From Rhineura floridana (lineage: Eukaryota; Chordata; Lepidosauria; Squamata; Rhineuridae): a stretch of 64,000 nt of DNA. Shown one piece after another: positions 32,346 through 44,072 of this stretch (position 1 is the first letter of the stretch; every line of letters begins with the position of its first letter). Under the pieces are notes generated by a model. It made no database searches, was not told the origin of the DNA, and was given only the letters and a program-made list of their open reading frames with translations. The stretch spans positions 7,285,001 through 7,349,000 of the forward strand of contig NC_084495.1 in assembly GCF_030035675.1 (NCBI RefSeq), written 5' to 3'. The translations under genes and the position numbers were made by a program.

Positions 32346-32805
32346 CCACAGTTGTAATTGATGGGAATTGTAATTCAAAACCTCGTTGGTTACCCCCTGG
32401 CTTTAAAGGCAATGCCAACAGCACAGAACTTCGCATGAGTCAAACCTTCTTTCCCAGCATTCTTTTGTTCTTAATGCAGGGCTTCAGGGCTATCAATGAT
32501 CGCTTTGCCCCCTCTAGCTCATTTTCTGAAACTAATCCTTTCTTCACTCACTTTTTATGGAGCATCCAGATAATGCCATTGTCACATCATTGCAGCCAGC
32601 CGTTTCCTATGTTGGCCTTCAAAATTTCTTTTCAAACCTGGTTTGTGGTGAGTTTTTGGAAAATAAAATGCGTAACTGCAACACCAACCTGTCCAGGCAA
32701 AATTGCTATCAAAACTTTTCTGGGCTCCTGTTCCTGTAAACAAACACTTCCTCTTTAGAGGCCCTGCCCATTTTATTGCTTCCTGTTGATCATGGCTAGA
32801 GAGTT

Positions 32806-33630
32806 AGTGAGGAATGATACCAAATTGGGGGGCACAGCTAAGACAGAAACAAAATTCAAAGGGACCTTGATAGGCTGGAGCTCAACAGGAAAAAATACAA
32901 AGTTCTACACCTAGGAAAAAGAAACCAAATGCACAGTTATAAGATGGCTCAGCAATATGACATGTGAGAAGGATTTTGGAATTGTCGTTGATCACATGCT
33001 GAATATGAGCCAACAGTGCAATGTGGCTGCAAAAAAGGCAAATGCTATTGCATTAACAGAAGTATTGTTTCCAAATCGCATGAAGTATTAGTTCCTGTCT
33101 ATTCAGCACTGGTTAGGCCTCATCTTGAGTACTGCGTTGAGTTCTGGTCTTCGCACTTCAGACGGACAAACTGGAACCGGTTCAGAGGAGGGCAACAACG
33201 ATGATCAGGGGACTGGAAACCAAGCCCTATCAGGAAGGACTGAAAGAACTGGGCATGTTTAGCCTGGAGAAGAGAAGACTGAAGGGAGATATGATAGCAC
33301 TCTTCAAGCACATGAAAAGTTGCCACACAGAGGAGAGCGGGGATATCTCCTCGATCATCCCAGAGTGCAGGTCACGGAACAATGGGCTCAAGTTGCAGGA
33401 AGCCAGATTTCAACTGAACATCAGGAAAAACTTCCTGTTAGAGCCATACGACAATGGAACCAATTACCCAGAGAGGGAGTGGGCTCTCCGACACTGGAGG
33501 CATTCAAGAGGCAGCTGGACAGCCATCTGTTGGGAATGCTTTGATTTAAATTCCTGCATTGCACAGGGGGGTGGGTTTGATGGCCTTATAGGCCCCTTCC
33601 AACTCTACTATTCTGATTCTATGAATCGTC
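32806..33630 (+). mobile_element. CR1 LINE, second lineage, RT C-terminus to 3' end
   Basis: Frames carry [45 protein letters not shown] and WNQLPREGVGSPTLEAF, all CR1 ORF2 C-terminal blocks, now split over several frames. It ends TTCCAACTCTACTATTCTGA and TTCTATG. This lineage resembles the classic avian CR1 end more than the 3636-5189 copy does. Confidence 0.88.
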
Positions 33631-33639
33631 TGTTAATTG

Positions 33640-35400
33640 CCCCTTGAACAGCATATCTGAATTGCCCCAATGTCATTTTCCGTTCCTGCTGGATGCAGGG
33701 TGGTGGTGGTGGTAGAAGGCTTTAATTATTGTTTCCCTCTGTTATTTCTTTTAAATAATAAAAGCACTATTTTGGTATTTGTTTAAAAAAGAAAGTAAGA
33801 AGAACAGATAGTGAGAGAGTAGGCTCCTTCTGGGAGGAAGGGCAGGATATACATTTAATAAATAAATAATAAATAAATTAGTAAAGTCCGGATGTTGCTG
33901 CAAGCTCTTAATTGTCCTTCTCTTGGATGAGAGTGGGGGAGGGGAAGGGAAGCTTTAAGCACAGATCTAGAAATGAAGGAGTCTGCAGGATAACATGGCA
34001 CTGTATTAAACTGCTGTGTGGAACCACGTTTAAAATTCTGCTTTCAGATAATTGCAGAAAAGCAGTTAGTGCTAAACAGCTCTTATGCAGACGTAACTAA
34101 TGCTGTAGCGTGTTTTGGTCTGAATTGATAATATGCATTCCCGCAGCAACTTTCAAGCTTCTTAAGTCACAAGGAAACCTCTTTGCAGAGCTGGACTGAG
34201 GAACCAATGCACATTGCAGAGGATTCTGGGGAAAATGTTAAGGGTGCATCATCAATTCTTATGAGGCCGTTGTTGACCTGTAAGGCCTCCCCATAGTGAT
34301 TACCCCCAGCCCATGAGTTGATGTCGTGCTCTAATGGCCAGGCTGAAAGTGGGTGGCTATTCCGCCAGAGGGCTGGAAACAGTTTGAAAGAGAGATTACT
34401 TGTCCACCCTAAATCCACTCTGAGAAACAGGTTTTGTATTTTTTAACGCCTCTTTAGTGAGAGTCAATAGTGGGATGAAAGAAAAGGCTACGTGTACACC
34501 AAGCAAACAATGCTCTGTGTAATACAACTTTCCACTTTTGTGATCCAGTGTCACCGTTCCCCCCTTGTGTCTGTTTGCTTGTCATGTTGCACAAGGGCCT
34601 TTCAAGAACTCTTACGGATCTGCTTATCGAGGAACTCTGGGGTCACCCGTGACAGTATTTTAGTGACGTGCTTAATTGGTAACTGAGGCCAGGAAGGGAC
34701 TGGATGGGGGCAAATGAATTGAAGTGTAATTCAGACAGCTCAGAGATTCCCGATCAGTAGAGTAGCCAATCTCAGAATAGGGGTTCAACTAGTCTCCCCA
34801 TGAAAACCCAGTTTTGCAGTCTGGGGGTATTCCTAGACCTGCCTCTGCTCATGGGATGCCCAGGGTGGGGGTGGGCCCGGTATCGCTGTTGCCTGTCTTA
34901 ACCAGCTGTGCCCTTCGCTAGTGATGGATCCGCTCAGAGTGGCACTGGGCTGTCATTACACCAAGACTGAACTTCTAAAATGTGACGTTTGAAAAGTGTC
35001 CAGAAATGGACGCTTGGTTCAAGATGTGGCAAAGTCTTGACTGGAGCCCGTCTTTGGGAAGCACGACAGCTCCCTTTTGCCACAGATCCCAGGAAGCCCA
35101 CAAGCAGTTTTCTGGGCCCAGTTCAAAGTAGGGTGGCCATGTATCCTCCTTTATAGAGGACAGTCCTCTATTTGAAGGCATCCTGTGTGTGCCCAGTTTT
35201 CAGATGAAGGACCCTGAGAAGGGAGAGTGGGAAGGGCCCATTAACTTGTTTGCAAATGGACTGCAGACTGAGCAGGCACACAGACCACTTGGCCACAGAC
35301 TTCTCCCTCATGGTGAATTGCATTCTATTTCTGTTTCAATGATAGTATTTATTCCTAAATAGGGCATAAACTAGCACACACAAATTATCCCTCCAATATC
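33640..35400. other. Intergenic, no recognised gene
   Basis: A TAAATAAA-type run at 33855-33880 is preceded by GGGAGGAAGGGCAGGATATA and may be the end of an L2. At 35130-35200 a GTGGCCATGTATCCTCC block is probably an old dispersed repeat. Nothing else. Confidence 0.4.
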
Positions 35401-35409
35401 CATGCTGCA

Positions 35410-35777
35410 TTGAGATGGGATGCAGGAAGGAGACTTTCATAGCACTCTTCAAGTACATGAAAGGCTGTCACATAGAGGAGGGCCGGGATCTCTTCTCGAT
35501 CGTCCCAGAGTGCAGGACACGGAACAATGGGCTCAAGTTGCAGGAAGCCAGATTTCGACTGGACATCAGGAAAAACATCCTAACTGTTAGAGCCATACGA
35601 CAATGGAACCAATTACGTAGTGAGGGAGTGGGCTCTCCGACACTGGAGGCATTCAAGAGGCAGCTGGACAGCCATCTGTTGGGAATGCTTTGATTTGGAT
35701 TCCTGCATTGAGCATGGGGTTGGACTTGATGGCCTTGTAGGCCCCTTCCAACTCTACTATTCCAAGATTCTATGATT
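35410..35777 (+). mobile_element. CR1 LINE 3' end, second lineage
   Basis: Runs from AGCACTCTTCAAGTACATGA to CCAACTCTACTATTCCAAGA and TTCTATGATTCTC. It is highly similar to 33298-33630. The frame keeps NNGLKLQEARFRLDIRKN and SPTLEAFKRQLDSHLLGML. Confidence 0.9.
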
Positions 35778-35779
35778 CT

Positions 35780-36840
35780 CTGTGGTGGCACCTTAGCTCT
35801 GCACCTCTGCTTAGGTCCATCTCCTCTCCCCACCCCCGAAAGCCTTTTGCTATCTTGCAAAGGCCACTCTCTCTGGCTGGCAGTTGGCTGGTCGAGTTAA
35901 TGATTTTAAGCAACTCTCCAGATATGAATTTGATGGCATTGCATTTTGCACACAACGCACAAACCCTGCTGTCTCTTATATCTTTTGCATAGTTTTATTT
36001 ATTTATTTTAATAATAGTTTTAAAATTTGTTGTAAGCTGCCTGGGCAGCAGTTTTGTTTTTTTTTAAATAGAAAGGTGGGACCTCAACGTTTGAATGAAT
36101 CAATACAGACAAAGAACTGCTGCGATCAAGAATAGAAAAGAGCCACCCTTTAAAAATATGCCTGCTTGGAGGGAGGGGTGGAGATGTGTTTGGTTTATCT
36201 GGCAGTTTGCATATCCTGCGAGTGTGCAGGATGGGGGGAGGGGAAAGGGCTGGCACATTCCAGATGGCAGAAGGTCACAGCCATCCCAAAGAGGACAAGG
36301 GACTCCTGCAACTTTAATAGCTGCAGGGCCAGCTGAAATTCCTTCTTCTTCTACCCAGCTGCCTCCACTCTGCCATGAAGCTCACTGGCTAACATTGGGC
36401 CAGGCACCGCCACTTAGCCTAGCCTACCTCACATGGTTGTTGTGAGGCAGTGGTAGTAGGGCAAGGCCAGAGCTGCAAAGGCGGTCTGTGGGAGCGTTGG
36501 CTCAGCTCCACCAGGCCATCCATGCAGCCCCGACCTCACCACTGCCCCCTCCTGGTTGGTAAGTGGCAGTGACACAGCTGTCAGGAGGCTAGTGACATGG
36601 CAGTCCCCCACTACCCCAGCCGCTCTTGTTGCATGCAGTTGGGATAGAAACGTCATGATAAATAAACAATCAAAACTACAAGAAGCCGGAATTCTTCTGC
36701 TATCTGGCCACCCCAGTCAAGAGTCCAGCAAGGGATCTGCAGAGCGCCTTAGTTTGGAAAGCCTGAACTCCACCAAAGTAGCTACAAATTAGCATTGGTG
36801 GCCTCTGAATGCTAGTTGCTGGAAGCCAAATGGTGGAAGG
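35780..36840. other. Intergenic, no recognised feature
   Basis: TTTATTTATTTTAATAATAG with GTAAGCTGCCTGGGCAGCAG at about 35995-36050 may be a scrap of L2-like tail. The rest is unassigned. Confidence 0.4.
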
Positions 36841-36844
36841 CTGT

Positions 36845-37015
36845 TAGGAGGAAGGGCAAAGCATCCGCTTTGCATGGAGAAAGACCTGGGTTCAATTCCC
36901 AGCATCTCCAGGCAGGGCTGGGAAAGACTTCTTGCAGAGCTGCTGCCACTCATTCCAGACAATATTGAGCTACATGGGACCCGTAGAAGGCAGACTCCCA
37001 TGTTCCTTCCTGCTC
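36845..37015 (+). mobile_element. tRNA-headed SINE with CR1-like tail
   Basis: GGTTCAATTCCCAGCATCTC is the B-box region, followed by AGGCAGGGCTGGGAAAGAC and a GCAGACTCCCATGTTCC end. The A box is degraded. Confidence 0.7.
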
Positions 37016-37136
37016 TGCTTGTGGGCTTCCCAGGAGCATCATATTTCTCATGTTCTTCCTCATGACAACCCTGCCCCTCGCTTTTAAGAGCAGCTTGATG
37101 TGCAGACATTAGCAGATGATAACGCTGATTCCTGCT

Positions 37137-37400
37137 AAAAAGGTAAAGGTGTCCCCGCACTTCCCGGCACTTATAGTGCGAGTCGTTTCCGACTCTTAGG
37201 GTGTCGTCTTGCGATGTTTACTAGGCAGACCATATATATGGGGTGGGATTGCCAGTTCCTTCCCTGGCCTTTCTTTACCCCCCAGCATATGCCGGGTACT
37301 CATTTTACCGACCACGGATGAAGGCTGAGTGGACCTCGACCCCTTTTACCAGAGATTCGACTTCCTCCTTCCGTTGGAATCAAACTCCGGCCGTGAGCTA
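37137..37400 (-). mobile_element. SINE with BovB-like 3' end, reverse orientation
   Basis: On the reverse strand a tRNA-like block (CGGCCGGAGTTTGATTCC) leads to GAGTCGGAAACGACTCGCAC, which resembles the BovB 3' terminus, and ends in ACACCTTTACC. Compact and well preserved. The extreme head is cut where BovB sequence starts. Confidence 0.7.
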
Positions 37401-37411
37401 AATAATGGTAA

Positions 37412-39345
37412 ATAATAAATCCAAGCTAGATTTAGAAAAGGAAGAGGTACCAGACAACATATTGCAAACATACGTTGGATAATGGAACGGACCAAGGAAT
37501 TTCAAAAGAAAATCATCCTGTGCTTTATAGATTACAGCAAAGCCTTTGATTGTGTAGATCATGAAAAACTATGGAATGCCTTAAAAGAAATGGGGGTGCC
37601 ACAGCATCTGATCGTCCTGATGCCCAGCCTATACTCTGGACAAGAGGCTACTGTAAGGACAGAATATGGAGAAACCGATTGGTACTCCATCGGAAAGTGT
37701 GAAACAGGGGTGTATTTTGCTGAAGCCTGGAGGTAAGGCACTAAGGAGAAGATGAGGAGCTGTGTCATTCAGAAAGCTTCCCCGCTGGATGGATGCAGGA
37801 AGGGGAATGATGTCACAGGAAGGATCTGTCAGACCACTGAGTGAGACAACTTGCCTCTTGCCTTTCCTAACAGTTAATGCTTTGTTTTTCACACACTAAA
37901 GCAGAGGTTTTAAATTGCCGTTGGGGACAGAAAGACCACCACTGCCCAAGAAGAAGCACCATGGGTAGGGTCCAAAAGAGCTGCATCACCATAATAACCT
38001 CTACCCCTATGGGTATGTGCCGACGGTCACCATTTTGCAGGAGGAATTCAAGTGCATATTGGCACATGTCAGAATGGGAAAAGCAAGCAGAGGTATTAAG
38101 AAACAGTTTGATTTCTACTGTATGCTAGCTGAGAGGCCAAGTTGTTTTCCTTTGAAATGGAAGCGTCTGATCACCTTAGGGATGGAGAAACTCTTCTTGC
38201 AGAGCATTGCTGTAACAAATCCTGTTGCCCGTCTGCCTCTCGGGAACTGCCGCCCCCGCTAACACCACCTCCTCTTTCTTGGCGGTGCCGATAATGATGA
38301 TGTTATTTAATTTTTGTAAATTGTATTGCTTATTGTATTTTTATTGTCTTTTTATATTGTATTTTTATACCTGTGTTTATTTTTCTTTGTAAGCCGCCTT
38401 GAGGGCCTTTGGCTGAAAGGCGGGGTATAAATAAAATTTAATAATAATAATAATAATAATATTTTATCGCCCTATTTGTTTCATTATATGCAGAACATAT
38501 CATATGGAAAGCGGGATTGGACCAAGACGAAGGAGGTGTGAAAATTGGAGGCAGAAATATCAATAATTTAAGATATGCAGATGATACCATACTACTAGCA
38601 GAAACCAGTAATGATTTGAAACGAATGCTGATGAAAGTTAAAGAGGAAACCACAAAAGCAGGACTACAGCTGAACGTCAAAAAGACTAAAGTAATGACAC
38701 CAGAAGATTTATGCAACTTTACAGTTGACAATGAGGACATTGAACTTGTCAAGGATTATCCATATCTTGGCACAGTCTTTAGCCAAAATGGAGACAACAG
38801 TCAAGAAATCAGAAGAAGGCTAGGACTGGGGAGGGCAGCTGTGAGAGAACTAGAAAAGGTCCTCAAATGCAAAGATGTATCACTGAACACTAAAGTCAAG
38901 ATCATTCAGACCATGGTATTCCTGATCTCTATGTATGGATGTGAAAGTTGGACAGTGAAAAAAGGGGATAAGAGAAAAATCAACTAATTTGGTGGTGGAG
39001 GAGAGCTTTGCACATACCGTGGACTTCAAAAAAGACAAATAATTGGGTGTTAGAACAAATTAAACCAGAACTATCACTAGCAGCTAAAATGATGAAATCG
39101 AGTTACCATACTTTAGATGCATAATGAGAAGACATGATTCACTAGAAAAGACAATAATGCTGGGGAAATCAGAAGGGAGTAGAAAAAGAGGAAGGCCAAA
39201 CAAGAGATGGGTTGATTCCATAAAGGAAGCCACAGCTCTGAACTTACAAGATCTGAACAGGGTGGTTCATGACAGATGCTCTTGGAGGTCGCTGATTCAT
39301 AGGGTTGCCACAAGTGGTGATTGACTTGAAGGCATACAACAACAA
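37412..39345 (+). mobile_element. BovB (RTE) LINE, truncated and split by an insertion
   Basis: Left part 37412-37718 encodes FCFIDY-like CFIDYSKAFDCVDHEKLW and SGQEATVRTEYGETDW. Right part 38466-39345 encodes GGRNINNLRYADDTILLAET (YADD active site) through YGCESWTVKKGDKRKIN and MRRHDSLEKTIMLGK to the RWVDSIKEA block, ending GACTTGAAGGCA. The order is that of the RTE/BovB polymerase. The N-terminal endonuclease is missing. Confidence 0.9.
37719..38459 (+). mobile_element. 741-bp insertion in BovB with L2-like tail
   Basis: TATTTT lies immediately on both sides (37713-37718 and 38460-38465), a likely target duplication. The right 180 bases have a T-rich stretch, AAGCCGCCTTGAGGGCCTTT, GGCGGGGTATAAATAAAATT and a TAA repeat, which is an L2-like 3' end. 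The left 560 bases match nothing I recognise in the window and have no long frame. It could be an L2-mobilised SINE or transduced host sequence. Confidence 0.65.
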
Positions 39346-39443
39346 TGCTCGTTCACCTGATTTCTGCACATCAAATTGCCTTAAGGCACAGGGGCAGGCC
39401 AGGCCACACTTATTTCTGCTCAGTTGGCAGCACTAGCTGTAGG

Positions 39444-39472
39444 CTCCTTCCTTCCTTCCTTCCTTCCTTCCT
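39444..39472 (+). repeat. TTCC microsatellite
   Basis: Seven CTTC-type tandem units. Confidence 0.9.
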
Positions 39473-40090
39473 TTTTCTTTCTTAAAGCAATTGCTCTGGC
39501 CATCCATTGTGCCAAGTTATGAAAGAGAGAGAGAGAGGGAAAGAGAAGCACATGGCTGTGCAAATCTCAGGGTTTTGTGGATTTGTTTTTTGTTTTTCTC
39601 TTTTAAAAACCAATGCCTTCCTTTTAGTCTCCACAAAAAGAGAAGAAAAAACATTGAGGAACATTTTCAAAACAATCCCATAAAACAGGCCAATTTATTT
39701 AATGTCAACAATCAATGTTCACATTTGAAGAGGACAATCGTATTTTCTAAAACACAGCTATCTCACTTCTGAGTTAAAAAAAACACAAGTAAAAAAAAAA
39801 ACATAACAACTCTCCTCTGGCAAATACAGAAAACACTGAGGTCCAGACTCAAAAGAAGGAAATAATTCTGAGCAAACCAAAACCTTCTGTCAAGTGACCA
39901 ACCTCTCACTAACCTGGCTGGTTCCTTAGTTATACTTATAAGTTTATGCTTTTCATATGTTTTAGGCTAGAGTTGTTTTCCCAAAGAGCTGGTTTGATTT
40001 GTTTGTGTGGTTGTAAACTCATCTAACTTTTGCCTCTGGAAAGGACGTTCTTGTGTTTGTTCATTAGCTGTTTTTTTTAGAAGGGTAGAC
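39473..40090. other. Intergenic, A-rich, no gene
   Basis: A GAGA run lies at 39525-39540 and A runs at about 39777-39800. No assignable element. Confidence 0.45.
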
Positions 40091-40091
40091 A

Positions 40092-40862
40092 CAAAAACAC
40101 TCTTAGCAGAAACCAGTAATGATTTGAAACAAATGCTGATGAAATTTCAAGAGGAAAGCACAAAAGCAGGACTACATCTGAATGTCAAGAAGACTAAAGT
40201 AATGACAACAGAAGAGTTATATCACTTTAAAGTTGACAACGAGGTCATTGAACTTGTCAAAGATTATCAATACCTTGGCACAGCCATTACCCAAAATGGA
40301 GACAATAGTCAAGAAATTAGAAGAAGGCTAGGACTGGGTAGGGCAGCTATAAGAGAACTAGAAAAGGTCCTCAAATGCAAAGATGTATCACTGAACAATA
40401 AAGTCAGGATCATTCAGGCCATGGTATTCCCGATCTCTATGTATGGATGTGGAAGTCGGACAGTGAAAAAAATGGATAAGAGAAAAATCAACTAATCTGA
40501 AATGTGGTGTTGGAGGAGAGTTTTGCACATACCACGGACCGTGAAAAAGACAAATAATTGGGGTGTTAGAACAAATTAAACCAGAACTATCGCTAGAAGT
40601 TAAAATGATAAAACTGAGGTTATCATATTTTGGGCACATAATGAGAAGACATGATTCACTAGGAAAGACAATAATGCTGGGAAAAACAGAAGGGAGTAGA
40701 AAAGGAGGAAGGCCAAACAAGAGATGGATTGATTCCATAAAGGAAGCCACAGACCTGAACTTACAAGATCTGAACAGGGCGGTTCACGACAGATGCTCTT
40801 GGAGGTTGCTGATTCATAAGGTCGCCATAAGTCGTAATTCGACTTGAAGGCACATAAGAAGA
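40092..40862 (+). mobile_element. BovB (RTE) LINE, 5'-truncated second copy
   Basis: The sequence parallels 38596-39345 at roughly 90% by eye (ETSNDLKQMLMKF, RRRLGLGRAAIRELEKVLKC, MRRHDSLGKTIMLGKTEGS). It ends GTCGCCATAAGTCGTAATTC and GACTTGAAGGCACATAAG. One frame shift separates the two main open frames. Confidence 0.9.
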
Positions 40863-40983
40863 CACAAAAGAAATCTGTGGGTTTGCCACAGGAGCCAAAG
40901 CCTCTCTCAAATTAATTCCAGCACTTTAAGACTGTCCGCACCTTTGGTTTGAGAATGAGTAGGTGTGTAAAGTGGGGTAGGGT

Positions 40984-41075
40984 TGAACTACATCTCCCAT
41001 CATCCCTGACCAGCGGCCATGCTAGCTCAGGCTGATGGGCTCCAACAACACGTGGGGGGGCATAGGTTCCCCAAC
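40984..41075. mobile_element. hAT-type MITE
   Basis: GAACTACATCTCCCATCATC, CCATGCTAGCTCAGGCTGAT and a right arm with CCAACAACACG; ends in GGTTCCCC. Confidence 0.6.
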
Positions 41076-41170
41076 TGCGGCACAAATGTTCAGATGCCAC
41101 CTTCTTCACCAAAGCATCCAGATGCTGAAACTGGGCACAGCATTGATCAAAACAGCGTGATGATGAGGGA

Positions 41171-41312
41171 AGCCTTCCCCAACCTGGTGCCCCACGGATG
41201 TTTTGGAATTCAAATTCCCTTCATCCCTGACAATTAGCCTTTCTTGCTGGGGCTGATGGAAGCCGCAGTTCAAAACATCTGGAGGGTACCAAGCTGGGAA
41301 AGGCTGGATTAG
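41171..41312. mobile_element. hAT-type MITE, complete
   Basis: AGCCTTCCCCAACCTGGTGC at the left and GGTACCAAGCTGGGAAAGGC at the right are inverted. The TTCATCCCTGACAATTAGCC centre is present. Confidence 0.75.
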
Positions 41313-41507
41313 GAAATTAGATTCTGTGATACTGGCAGAATCTCTCTTTGGTTATCAGTGCTCCACCAGTTTCCACGAGCCTGAATGGCTGATCACTTCC
41401 AGCAGTCACCCAGCCATAGTTGATTATTGAATCGAAGCCTAACTGAATGCAGCTGGCCTTGAAAACCCAGGTGTGCTTGGATGTACACAAGCTCCATCAC
41501 AGGGACA

Positions 41508-41610
41508 GGGAAACCTGTGGCCCTCTAGGTGTTCCCGGACTGCAGCTCCCATCATCCCTGGCCATTGGCCAAGCTGGCTGGGGCTTATGGGAGCTGAAGT
41601 CCAACCAAGA
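41508..41610. mobile_element. hAT-type MITE
   Basis: GGGAAACCTGTGGCCCTCTA, GGACTGCAGCTCCCATCATC, CTGGCTGGGGCTTATGGGAG and TGAAGTCCAACC in family order; the right end is cut. Confidence 0.7.
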
Positions 41611-41837
41611 GTCCCTGCAAGTCTTTCACCAGTAACGTTCATTCTCCACCCCCAGGTTATTCTCCTCATCACGTGTTTTGTGTATCAACAAATATATTGC
41701 AGTGTAAAGATGGTGTCATGAGAGCTAGTTTTCTGTTGCATGCTGGGATTTCTTTGCATTATTCAGTGTGGCCTGCCACTTCCCTCCCCAGCCTTTCGAC
41801 ATTCCGGCTCAAGATTTGGTGACTGCCATAAGCTAGC

Positions 41838-41895
41838 TCGTTGGATGGGAGTTGGAATCCAACAGCATCTGGAGGGCCACTGGTCAGCTGTCCCT
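41838..41895. mobile_element. hAT-type MITE, right arm only
   Basis: GATGGGAGTTGGAATCCAAC and AGCATCTGGAGGGCCACTGG. Confidence 0.55.
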
Positions 41896-42829
41896 GGAAC
41901 ATGGAAGAGCATTGTTGAAAATATTAACTCCAGCAAAAGATACAACAATGTGCATTGTTACTGACAACTGAGGAAACTGAAAATAAACTGTAATTATGGT
42001 ATCCACATGACCATCAGGGCACAAAAAGTTGGTTCCCAAGGCTGCAAATCTAACGGACATTCCAAAGGTGGGGGGGGAGTCAGTAATAACTTGACAATTT
42101 TCTAACTTGCCTCTAGTTTGTGCGTCCAGTGGCTGCTTCAGTCTGCCTCATGGTATGGCCAAGATGGTCAATAAAATAATGACAACCTTTCTTTTACGCT
42201 CATGGCATATGGCCTGTAACTTGGGCCCCAGACATTTGATGCTACCATTCAGGGGATGTCAGTGCAAACATTGCAAGTGCAGTTCTGGTAGCTGATAGTG
42301 CTTTGTAGGGGGCTATAACAAGGAACTGTAATACTTGCATGATTACAACGCAGCTCATCCTTTTTTTCCTGCCTGGTGCTTAATGGAAGCCTGTGTCGTT
42401 CTAAGCAATTATCACAATCGCCACCTTTGCTAGCACATCTGTAAGTCGATAATGACAGCAACACATTCCAGTTTTGGGGATGTCTGACAGGGAATGCTAG
42501 ACAATCCTTGTCTTGGCATTGGCTCTAAGTGTGCCTGGAGGTCAGACCTGCAAAAAGTTGCCAAACCACCTCAGGTATTAGCTCAGAGTGTGAATTTTCC
42601 AGCATGCAATGCTACTTAATTTCTTATACTATGAATTATTATCAAATCGCACATCTAAAACCTCAGGCAGTTCCTGCTGCTCTGGAACGATGTGCTTATG
42701 GCACATAGTGACACTTAAATTGTTGAGTTAACCATCTTGTCTCTAAAAAAGAAAGCACCTGATTTCAACCAGCCAGAAGCTGAACTCTGAACAGCTTCAA
42801 GATCACCAACAGAAGCTTGGCCAATAATG
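41896..42829. other. Intergenic, no recognised feature
   Basis: A G run at 42069-42076 is the only notable simple sequence. No repeat family recognised. Confidence 0.4.
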
Positions 42830-42915
42830 AGCTGCAATCCTGTGCATGCTACCTGAAAGTAAGCCCCATGGAACACAATGGGGCTTACTTGTGAGCAGAC
42901 GAACACAGGATTACA
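42830..42915. mobile_element. Palindromic MITE, family as at 10540
   Basis: GCTGCAATCCTGTGCATGCT and GAACACAGGATTACAG are inverted outer parts. AAGTAAGCCCCATGG and its inverse CAATGGGGCTTACTTG form the inner arms. Confidence 0.7.
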
Positions 42916-42926
42916 GATGGTACTTG

Positions 42927-42971
42927 CTCTCTCGCTCGCTCGCTCTCACGCACACACACACACACACACAG
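42927..42971 (+). repeat. Compound CGCT / CA microsatellite
   Basis: CTCTCTCGCTCGCTCGCTCT is followed by about ten CA units. Confidence 0.92.
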
Positions 42972-42974
42972 AGT

Positions 42975-43245
42975 CAATCACTCTATGTAGCATTATATAT
43001 TAGTCAAAATAACATACACAAATGCATGCTGTTAGGAGAAAGGGCTTCCTAAATGTGTACATTAGTCAAAACCGCAGACAAAATTTGTTTATTTAGAGAA
43101 ATTTGCACTAAAACACGGAAGAATTTTCACAAGGATTAAAAAAAATCCGCAAATTGCTGCAGAAATGTGGAGAACTGAATTTAAGATTGGAAAAATGAGA
43201 ACAGAGTGACCCGAAATAGACAAATCCTTCCATCCCTACTTGTAA
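42975..43245 (+). repeat. Unassigned dispersed repeat, copy 3 (longest)
   Basis: Contains AAATGTGTACATTAGTCAAA, TTTAGAGAAATTTGCACTAA, AAATTGCTGCAGAAATGTGG, TTTAAGATTGGAAAAATGAG and CGAAATAGACAAATCCTTCC. The other copies are at 26830 and 31355. No frame or terminal repeat detected. Confidence 0.55.
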
Positions 43246-43925
43246 GTGGTATATAGTCAAAGGGTCATCATTGCTTTTTTTGGGAGGGGGCAATTTTGCA
43301 GTGAGGAAAGCTGCACTCTGGTACCCCCCTAAATTATGCAAACTGAATATAATTGGATTTTTTCTTTCATTTGTTTATTTCAATTTATGAGCTGCCTGAT
43401 AAAAATATGTTGCATTGTGTATTTTGCATTGTTTTTACTATTGTGAATAATTCACCCTGATTTTGCAAGTCACAGAGAAAGGCAAGGAACTTTGCAAGGC
43501 ACTGGAAGCTCTCCCCAGTTCCAATGGAGGCCTTATTCAGATACCTTCCTGGTTTCTGAGATTTCTGCAAGCATTGCTTCCACGTTTCCAAGAATATCTT
43601 CATAGCCATAAGGGCTAGAAACTTGCTTAAAGAGAAAAGCTGAGACTCCCAGGAAGCTGAATTCCAACACCACCATATGCTGTGCTCCCACAGGACTACA
43701 GCACACACAGAGTGCTCACTATCATCAATTGTTAAACGGAGATTGAAACATTACAAAAACCTGCAAAAACTTATTCAACCGATTTAAGCAGAGACAATAG
43801 TGGGGCAAAAGAAATTAGTGGGCAAACCTCTGTTATTCTACCTTCAGCTCCACAAAGCTACTAGAACCACATAGCTGCTAGTGCTTCATGGATTACAAGT
43901 GTAGCATCCTACGTGTTAAATACAT
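43246..43925. other. Intergenic, no recognised feature
   Basis: No gene-like frame with family features and no repeat recognised. Confidence 0.4.
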
Positions 43926-43996
43926 ATAAAATAATTTATTTATTATTTGATTTATATCCTGCCCTTCCTCCCAGCAGGAGCCCAGGGTGGTTAGTA
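43926..43996 (-). mobile_element. L2 tail fragment
   Basis: AATTTATTTATTATTTGATT, TATATCCTGCCCTTCCTCCC and GAGCCCAGGGTGG are the reverse of the L2 3' end. Confidence 0.65.
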
Positions 43997-44072
43997 ATTC
44001 ATACTAACACTCTTTTTCATTATCTGAGTCCAACAGAAGTAACACAGCCACAGCAGGGAGACCTGAATCCAG

